Assembly: GCA_944989445.1 (NCBI GenBank)
Contig: CALYLW010000985.1
Span: forward strand, 245,950-309,949
Length of the DNA: 64,000 nucleotides
Direction: 5' to 3'
Origin: Ampullaceana balthica
Lineage: Eukaryota; Mollusca; Gastropoda; Lymnaeidae
Shown: positions 56,825-64,000 of the stretch, piece by piece
Position numbering within the stretch: position 1 is the first letter of the stretch
Layout: each line of letters begins with the position of its first letter
The notes under the pieces: model-generated
Database searches by the model: none
What the model saw: the letters and a program-made list of their open reading frames with translations, nothing else
Told to the model about the DNA's origin: nothing
Program-made: the position numbers and the translations under genes

Positions 56825-57609
56825 ATAATTTTAAGTGTCTCAATGAAAGTGTATGCGCCTTCCGTTGTTGCAGAATTTTACTAAACACTAAATTTTATTT
56901 TAGAAATACTTGTACGATTTAACACTTATATAATATCGGTTAAGTGTCTAGTCAGCACTAAAATATTCTAATTTACGTCACTCAGGTAATAAAGGAAACA
57001 ACATGTTATTTTTTTTTATTACTTCAATACTCTTCAACTTATTATGTTTTGTGAACATTACTGAATTTTTTAATGCGTACAGTCTTCATGCACGTTAGCG
57101 GCTTGCTTATCATTTGTCGTGATCTGACGAACGTCGCTATACAAGTGTGTCTTCCCCACTCACTGTGGTTATTATGAATACTCTGAAATTCAAGAAAATC
57201 TTACATTGCGAATCAAGGAACCATATATTACCATAGCATGGTCCAAGAGTTTTTAGAGCACATTATAAAATAAAGAAATGAATTTTCTAGACAGCATTTC
57301 CTTATTTAAAGATTGCAATCATATGTTTTCGAGAAAACAATAACATATTCAAAGCTATCTTTGAACTGATTTGACTACCTGCTTCGAGGTAAAAAGAAAG
57401 CTGTCTGTTTTCAAGTTTCTTTGTCGCCACTTTTGTAGAAAAGAACATTACTGAAACCGATATAAGTCGAATACAAGATAACATTTGAAAAGTTACAATG
57501 ACTAAATTTTATATTTCTACTTCAGATTAGTTGAGAGAAGATTCCAAGTTATAAACACAAAATTTACTCAACGACACAAACATCTTATAATTTAAAAAAA
57601 TAAAATAAA
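56825..57609. other. AT-rich spacer, no gene seen
   Basis: No coding sequence, RNA or family repeat recognised. Confidence 0.4.
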
Positions 57610-58730
57610 AAACGTCTAATGTGAGAGACATTTTAGCACTGGATCTACGATGGGCCAACTGGCAAGAGGCGATACACAGCAAAGCATTGTGGAGTGCTAA
57701 GAGCTTGACGAGACACACAGGACGTCCTGGTCATACACTGCACCCAGCCCCATTCCCATCCTTCTCGTCAACGTTTTGCTACTGGATCAGATGGCTTTGG
57801 GCGAGAGAGTGACATTGACGTGTTGCTCGAATCTTCTTCACTTTAAACAAAGCCATAGCGCAAGTCACTCTCATCATCATTGATTCATTCCAAAGTCCTG
57901 TAGAGACAGGCAAGTGGCGAAGCGGCAAGTGAGGGTACACTGGCAGCCGTAGTCACAAACCTGCATGCAGGCGGTTGAGGCCATAGGGTTGTTTACCAGT
58001 GACACCGAGCAGCAGTGGTGTCCGGCAGTCCCCTGAGCGATTGAGCAGCCCTCTTTGGGAATGCACTGCTCACCCCCATAGCATGGTAGGGGCCTAGAAA
58101 ATGTGCCCTAAACATTGCCTGTTCAATCTCCCCTGGCCATACTACAGTGGCTGGCGGGGAACCTATTTCTGCGGTCAAAAACTAAAGAAGAAGACGGGGA
58201 CTATTCCTCTCACCCTGGGCGCATGGATTGTGCACACACTAATGAACAGAGTTGAAACCAACAGACCCCATCGGAGAACTGCCCTTGTTGGCCACGAAAT
58301 TTCTAGATACGGTGTCGACATTGCCGCTTTTAGCGAGACCCGTCTACCAGGAGAGGGCAAACTAAGTGAAAGAGGCTCCGGCTATACCTTCTTCTGGAGT
58401 AGCAGAGGAAGTGAGGAACGCCGATAGGCCGGTCTTGGCTTTGCCATGAAGAAATCATAGTATGCAAATTGGCTGGTCATCGAAAGGGCGTAAATGACAG
58501 ACTCATGATGATGAGACTGCCTCTGTTGACCGGGAAGAAATATATTAACATCATCAGCTGCTATGCCCCAACAACGACTAACCCTTATGAAGTGAAATCA
58601 AGGCTTTACGTGGACCTTTATGTTATAATCGCCAACATTCCTTCTACTGAATGGCTTATAATAGTTGGTGACTTTAATGTGAGATTGGGCTGTGACGACG
58701 CTCTTTGGGATGATGTGATAGTGTCACTGT
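57610..58730 (+). pseudogene. 5' part of a second RTE-like LINE (endonuclease)
   Basis: A G+C-rich leader (57610-58190) precedes a + strand APE-type endonuclease: LTLGAWIVHTLMNRVETNRP (58215), RRTALVGHEISRYGVDIAAF, SETRLPGEGKLSERGSGYTF, stop near 58427, then GFAMKKS, GVNDRLMMMRLPLLTGKKYI, NIISCYAPTTTNPYEVKSRL and WLIIVGDFNVRLGCDDALW. The SETRL, SxYAPT and GDFNVRxG blocks are endonuclease active-site motifs. It differs clearly from the endonuclease at 19050-19740, so it is another family. The sequence stops abruptly at about 58730, where the tandem array begins; no reverse transcriptase is present. Confidence 0.75.
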
Positions 58731-61605
58731 CGTGCTTCTACCTACACGGGAAATATGAGAATTGGTGATTTTTATTTTTGATATAGCTCATATTAGGAAA
58801 AAACTTCATTTGGACCCCCGCCCACCAGGAATTGATAATTTAAATATATTTTCGTCTGTTACCATCGAAGGATTGTACTTAACAACTTCCTAAAGTTTCA
58901 TGCTTCTGCCTACTCAGGGAATAGGATAATTTGTGATCTTCATATTTTATATAGTCTATATAAGAAAAAAAAGTTTATGGGCCCCCGGCCCCCATAAAAG
59001 TGAATTTTAAAATTCGTTTAAGCCAATTATCGTCGCGAGAGGCTACACTCAACAACTTCCCAAAGTTTCATGCTTCTACCTACACGGAAAATTGGAAAAT
59101 TAGTGATGAGTCTGTTTTAATATTTTTTAAAAAACTACATTTGTGCCCCCGGCCTCCAGTAAATGATAATTTAAATATTGTTTTTGCCTGTTAACACCAC
59201 GGAAGTGTAATTAGCAACAACCCAAAGTTTCATGATTCTACATAAACGAGCAATAGGATAATTAGGGATTTTCAGTTTTTATAAAGCTCATATAAGGATA
59301 AAACTTCATTTTGGGCCCCGGCCCACAGAAGGCGTTAATTTTTTTTTAATTCAGCTTTTACCATCGCAGGATTGTACTAAACAACTTCCCAAAGTTTCAT
59401 GCTTCTGCCTACTGGGGAAATAAGAAATTAGCGATTTTCATATTTGATATAGGTCATATTTGGAAAAAAAACTGCATTTGGGCCCCCTACCCCCAGTTAG
59501 TGATAATTTTAAATATTTTTCGCATGTTTCCATCGCATGATTGTACTCAACAACTTCCCAAAGTTTCATGCGTCTGTCTACTCGGGAAATAAGAAAATTA
59601 GTGATTTTCATATTGTATGTAGTCAATGTAAGAAAAAAGCGTTTTTGGGCTTACGGCCCCCAAGAATGTGAATTTCACAATTATTTTTCGCCACTTTTCG
59701 TCGTGAGAGGGTACTCAACAACTTTCCAAAAGTTCATATTTCTACCCACACGGGAAGTTGGAGAATTAGTGATGAGTCAGTTTTTTTATTTAAGAGAAAA
59801 ATTACTTGTGGGCCCCCGGCTCTCAGTAAGGGATACATTATATTTTTTGTTAGCTGTTTCCATCGTGAAACTACTTAACACTGACCCAAAGTTTCATGCT
59901 TCTACCTTCACGGGAAATTTGAGAATTAGAGATTTTACCTTTTTATATAGCTCAAATAAGGAACACATTTTATTTTGGCCCCTGGCCCTAAGTATATGAT
60001 AATTAAAAATTTTTTTTGCCCTTTAACATTGCGGAAGTGTACTCTTACAACTTCCCAAAGTTTCATTCTTCTACCTACTCGCGAAATAGGAGAATTAGTG
60101 ATTTTCAGTTTTTATATAGGTCATATTAGAGAAAAAAAACGTGTTTGGCGCCCGGCCTCCATGGATGTGATTTTTAAAATTCATTTACTACAAGTATCGT
60201 CGCGAGAGGCTACTCAACAACTTCCCAAGGTTTCATGCTTCTACATACACGGGAAGTTGGGGAATTAGTGATGAGTCAGACTTTTATATTAGGAAAAAAA
60301 CTACATTCTGGCCCCCGGACCCTAGTAAGTGATAATTTTAATATTGTTTCGGCTTGTTACCATCGCGGAAGTGTACTTATCAACTACTCAGAGTTGCATG
60401 CTTTTACCTACACGGGAAATATGAGAATTTGTGATTTTCAGTTTTTATAAAGCTCATATAAGGAAAAAAACTTCATTTGAGCCCTGGCCCCTATAAAGTG
60501 ATTATTGAAAAAAAAATTCATTACCATCCTGGGAGTTTACTCAACAACTTCACAAAATTTAAAGCTTTTAACTACACGGGAAGTTGAAGAATTTGTTATG
60601 ATTAGCTTTTTAAATAAGAAAAAAAATACAATTGTGTCCCGGGAGCCCAGTGAGTGATAAATAAACAAACAAATATTACCTGTTACCATCCCGGGAATGT
60701 ACTCAACAACTTCTTAAAATTTCAAGCTTATACCTACACGGGAAATCAGCGAATTTGTGATGATTAGCTTTTTATATAAGAAAATATACGTTTTGGCCAC
60801 CCGGCCCCCAGTGAGTGACAATAAATATTTGTTTCGTCTGTTACTATCGCGGGAGAGTACTCAACAATTTCCTAAATTTTCATGTTTCTACCTACACGGG
60901 AAATCAGTGAATTAATGATGACTCAGTTTTATATAAGAAAAAATACATTTGGGCCCCTGGCTCCCGTGAGTGATAATTTTTTTTTCGAATGCTAACTTTG
61001 CGGGAGTGTAATCAAACAAATTCCCAAAGTTTCATGGTTCTACCTACACAGGAAAGTGGAGAATAAGGCGATTTTCAGTAAAAGGAAAAAACGTTTTTGG
61101 GCCCCCGGCCCCCATGAGTGTGAATTTTAATTTTTTTTCGTCATTTTTCGTTATGAGAGGGTACTCAACAAATTTCCAAAGTTTCATGCTTCTACCTACA
61201 CGTGAAATAGGAGAATTAGGGATTTTCATATTTCATATAGCTCATAAAACTAAAAAACTAAATTTGGGCTCTAGGCCCACAAACGAGGATAATTTAATAA
61301 AAAATTTCGCCTGTTACCATCGCGGGATGGTACTTAACAACTTTCCAAAGTTTTCTGCTTCTGTCTAGATGGGAAATCGGAGAATTAGTGATTTTTAATT
61401 GTTATATAGCCCATATTAGGAAAAATAAGTTTTTGGGCCCCCGGCCCCCATGAAAGTGAATTTTAAAATTGTTTTACACCAATTAATTTTCGTCGCGAGA
61501 GGCTACTCAACAACTTCCAAAAGTTTCATACTTCTACCAACACGTGAAGTTGGAGAATTAAAAATGAGTTAGCCACTCAGTCAGTCAGGGCTTTGCCTTT
61601 TTTAG
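58731..61605. repeat. Satellite-like tandem array, about 18 units of 150-170 bp
   Basis: Units contain the core caacaacttcccaaagtttc, atgcttctacctacacggga and aattagtgat, then a poly-A/T link (ataaggaaaaaact), a ggcccccggcccccagt block and gttaccatcgcgggagtgta. Core starts fall near 58882, 59052, 59215, 59380, 59548, 59717, 59876, 60045, 60216, 60379, 60543, 60706, 60862, 61015, 61166, 61336 and 61510. Two subtypes alternate irregularly: one with gaagttggagaattagtgat + gagtcag and cgtcgcgagagg, the other with aaataggagaattagtgatt + ttca and ccatcgcgg. The array ends with cagtcagtcagggctttgcc then ttttttagtatagat. The open frames across it are fortuitous. Confidence 0.9.
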
Positions 61606-61614
61606 TATAGATAT

Positions 61615-62405
61615 TATGGCTGATAACGATTAATTTAAATTTAGCGTTAAATTTTGAAAAATTAACGGTTAAATTAAACGTTAATTTCGATTAAAGCCAA
61701 AACTTTAAATTTATGATGTCTTATAACATGTATTAAGATACTTGCCGAAAATGGAAATAACACTGGAATATCTTCTTTATATTACATCTTTTATCCAACA
61801 ACGCAAACAGACATGTGTATTGACATTAGTTTGTTCAAGTGATGAGCGAGTCTTATTGACAATATAACCAGCCCAGTTGAACAATCGTCCATATAGCTCT
61901 AGATTTTCTCAGCTGAAGTTTCTTATACTGTAGTGTATGTTTGGTTAGCAGGTGATATGTAAGCAAATTGTTAGAACCGTGGTAGTACTATTCCCTTTAA
62001 GCAGCGTGGCTGCGCAGATATTTGACAGACGTCAAGCAGGAGTTTAGAATCACCGCGCAGCAAATTTTGTAAAATATTGCACAACAAATGGACGTTGTGC
62101 AACTTTGCACACGATCATTTTTTTAACTTTGCACTCGGAGCAACGAAGCTTAGACTTAGAGGGAACATTCTCTCAATGGACACAATAACCTTTATCAACA
62201 TTTTGAACATTCACGTCAGCCAATAGTTTAAAGCAAAATGTTCGTGTAATCGTACGGATTTATTTTATATTTATCGGCCGAAATATTTTACTCGTTGACT
62301 TCCAGTACACATAAAAGTGATTGATCGATTATTCGTAAAAAAAAATATAATCGCTAAAATTTTCAACGATTAATCGATAAATTTATCTTTAATTTCCGCA
62401 GCCCA
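61615..62405 (-). mobile_element. Internally deleted BED-type hAT element, second copy
   Basis: Ends TATGGCTGATAACGATTAAT and ...AATCTTTAATTTCCGCAGCCCA (read on the + strand) match the copy at 7836-8634. Shared interior blocks: gtgatgagcg.gtctnattgac, caatataaccagcc, tttatcaacattttgaacat, gcaaaatgttcgtgtaatcg. On the minus strand the BED-like CIHC segment is degraded. About 150 bp (61920-62160) is unrelated to the first copy. Confidence 0.7.
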
Positions 62406-62876
62406 AATATACATATATAAACCCTACAGGTTATATTAATTCAATAATTATAAACATGCAAACTATTTTCAATATATCTCTTCACCATACGATGACAAAT
62501 TTTACCAACTTTGGAATTATTTTATTTTTTTTAAAGAACATTCCTTTGTTTTTATTCTGCTGTATAAGTTTTAACAAGGCAACTTAAATTATAGAATTGA
62601 AAGTTTGCATTTTAAAACATTAAACCACATAACCACTAAAAATTCTATTAAACTTTATCAATAGTCAATTAAACATTAGTTAATTGCAATGTAAAAATAT
62701 CATTTTAATGTATCTTCTGTATTAGAAAAGAAGAAAATAAATATAATAAAGCGTCTATTCGCTATAATCCATTATAATCCTACTAGTACATTAAAATTTT
62801 AGTGACAATATCAAGGCACTCTTCTAAAACTAAATATAAATTCACATAAATGAATTATTCAAATATTATTTCAAAG
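62406..62876. other. AT-rich spacer, no gene seen
   Basis: Nothing recognised. Confidence 0.4.
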
Positions 62877-63316
62877 TACAGTGTGTCCTCGTGTTACGAC
62901 GGACACGACTTAAGCTGTTTCATGGCTACGAACGCACCCCTAAAAATTAAAATAATAATAATAATAATAATACGTGTTATTTCGTGTGTATTTATGTTTT
63001 ATTTTTAACCTTTTTTTGTATGGTGTATCAAATTGTTTGCTATTTTTTCAATCTTGTTTATGTCTTAAACTGATTTTCGGGCGCACGGCAGAAAGAATGC
63101 CATTTGTTGTATTGTAGTACGAGGAAGACGCTCAGTTTCGGTACATACCCAACTATAAAATCAAAACAATCTAAAATACCTGTATGAAAAATCAACGCAG
63201 CCGCAACCCCCCCTCACCACAAACACCCTTTCCCCCAGGTTAGTGGGCCGAGGTAAAATGATTAAACTTTTACTGTTCCGTGACGTTAAAAAGGTTAGGG
63301 ACCACTGGTTTACTTC

Positions 63317-63317
<1 letters not shown>

Positions 63318-63388
<71 letters not shown>
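63318..63388. repeat. (CT)n microsatellite
   Basis: About 35 CT dinucleotides. The Leu-Ser repeat frame across it is not a gene. Confidence 0.95.
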
Positions 63389-63390
<2 letters not shown>

Positions 63391-63532
63391 GTCTTTTGTG
63401 TTTTGTGATTTTTTCTTTTTTTTTAAAATTTTGATTTATGTGGAAGATGAATTGTTTTCTCTATTTGTATGTCATTATCTGCAACATTTCGTAATATCAC
63501 TGTACGTACAGTAATTTACACTCACACACAAA

Positions 63533-63558
63533 GATACACACACACACACACACACACA
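63533..63558. repeat. (CA)n microsatellite
   Basis: CA dinucleotide run followed by TA-rich sequence. Confidence 0.9.
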
Positions 63559-63570
63559 TATTATATATAT

Positions 63571-63813
63571 AGTGCTTTTTTGTAAAAAAATAGCTGCCGG
63601 TACTCAGTGATGATTAAGTAACTTTTAACTACCAGTTCGCACCTCGATGCAAGCTAAATCACAACTGCAAAGATACTAAATGTCTATAACAATTTTATTT
63701 TATAATCAACTAATAGTAATAAACGTTAAAATACATGAAAAGTAATAACTTTTTCACACATTGAAAAAGGTGCCGGTACCCCGTACCAGTGCGTACCGTC
63801 ACAAAAAAGCACT
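63571..63813. mobile_element. Small hAT-like MITE nested in Tigger-like element
   Basis: Perfect 13-bp inverted termini AGTGCTTTTTTGT / ACAAAAAAGCACT. A second inverted pair lies just inside: gccggtac near the left and gtaccggc within ggtgccggtaccccgtacc at the right. Flanking 8-mers ttatatat and gtatatat agree at 7 of 8 bases. Length 243 bp, no coding. Confidence 0.75.
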
Positions 63814-64000
63814 GTATATATATATATATATATTGTGTTCCGATTTACGCAGAAAATTCGGGTAACGACGTGTCTAAAGAATGTATCACCGTCGGAACCC
63901 GTGGAATCCCTGTATACACATAATGAAATATATATTCAAAAATAGAATGTAAGTAATTTATAGAAAAGTAAAATTCAAGTTAAAAGTTTTTTTTTGTTGT

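Larger units (their letters stand above)
62879..63912. mobile_element. Tigger/mariner-like TIR element with TA duplication
   Basis: The left end CAGTGTGTCCTCGTGTTACGACGG and inverted right end CAGGGATTCCACGGGTTCCGACGG share CAG-G--TCC-CG-GTT-CGACGG. TA flanks both sides (62877-62878, 63913-63914), as in the Tc1/mariner/pogo group. The interior is non-coding and has collected a (CT)n tract, a (CA)n tract and a nested small hAT. Confidence 0.65.

Noticed and set aside
59541..59999. 152-codon + strand frame and similar ones in the array
   Set aside because: They restart in each satellite unit and change frame with unit length; no family match.
58731..61605. CRISPR-like appearance of regularly spaced repeats
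   Set aside because: Units are 150-170 bp and similar throughout, with no unique spacers; the context is a eukaryotic transposon landscape.
63243..63434. Open frame with a long Leu-Ser repeat
   Set aside because: It is the (CT)n microsatellite.
1..64000. tRNA, rRNA or snRNA genes
   Set aside because: No cloverleaf with box A/B spacing or conserved rRNA core was recognised by eye; a covariance-model scan was not possible.

Overview
The window looks like AT-rich, gene-poor, transposon-saturated animal DNA. Long A/T tracts, (TA)n, (CT)n and (CA)n microsatellites, spliceosomal-type splice sites, and decayed RTE, CR1/L2-like, Penelope, LTR, hAT and pogo/Tigger-like elements all point to a metazoan nuclear genome. 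The mix of ZMYM1-like and BED-type hATs, Penelope with GIY-YIG, and short dispersed repeats suggests a lophotrochozoan, possibly a gastropod mollusc. That last step is inference; nothing here fixes the species.

The only convincing host gene is on the + strand between about 28.6 and 43.5 kb. A large exon (28638-30009) encodes 13 nearly identical 33-residue ankyrin repeats. It appears to splice across a 10 kb intron to a 57-nt exon (40055-40111), then across a 3.3 kb intron to a terminal exon (43378-43501) followed by a poly(A) signal. Both donors read GTAAGTAT, and the phases agree at both junctions, giving one reading frame of about 517 residues if a single-base deletion near 29529 is ignored. 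The introns are packed with repeats.

Layout: 0.5-2.2 kb hAT-like relic; 3.0-3.1 kb possible exon; 5.4-7.8 kb TIR transposon set in a (TA)n tract; 7.8-8.6 kb internally deleted BED-hAT; 9.9-10.8 kb repeat fragments and a hammerhead-like motif; 11.8-14.0 kb TIR element with GGGGCCGTCCATAAA ends; 14.1-16.7 kb repeats R1 and R3; 16.8-20.2 kb near full-length RTE LINE (- strand); 21.0-24.5 kb gag-only LTR element; 25.3-27.8 kb ZMYM1-like hAT with a perfect 8-bp target duplication; 28.5-43.5 kb ankyrin gene; 45.5-47.0 kb Penelope-like element; 47.2-51.5 kb LINE and hAT debris; 51.8-55.9 kb second ZMYM1-like hAT (perfect 8-bp duplication) with an RTE LINE nested inside; 57.6-58.7 kb RTE endonuclease fragment; 58.7-61.6 kb tandem array of about 18 units of 150-170 bp; 61.6-62.4 kb another BED-hAT; 62.9-63.9 kb Tigger-like element containing microsatellites and a nested small hAT.

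Every transposon-derived reading frame examined carries stops, frameshifts or altered catalytic residues, so the mobile elements look like fossils. Repeats named R1, R2 and R3 are families defined here by comparing copies within this window.
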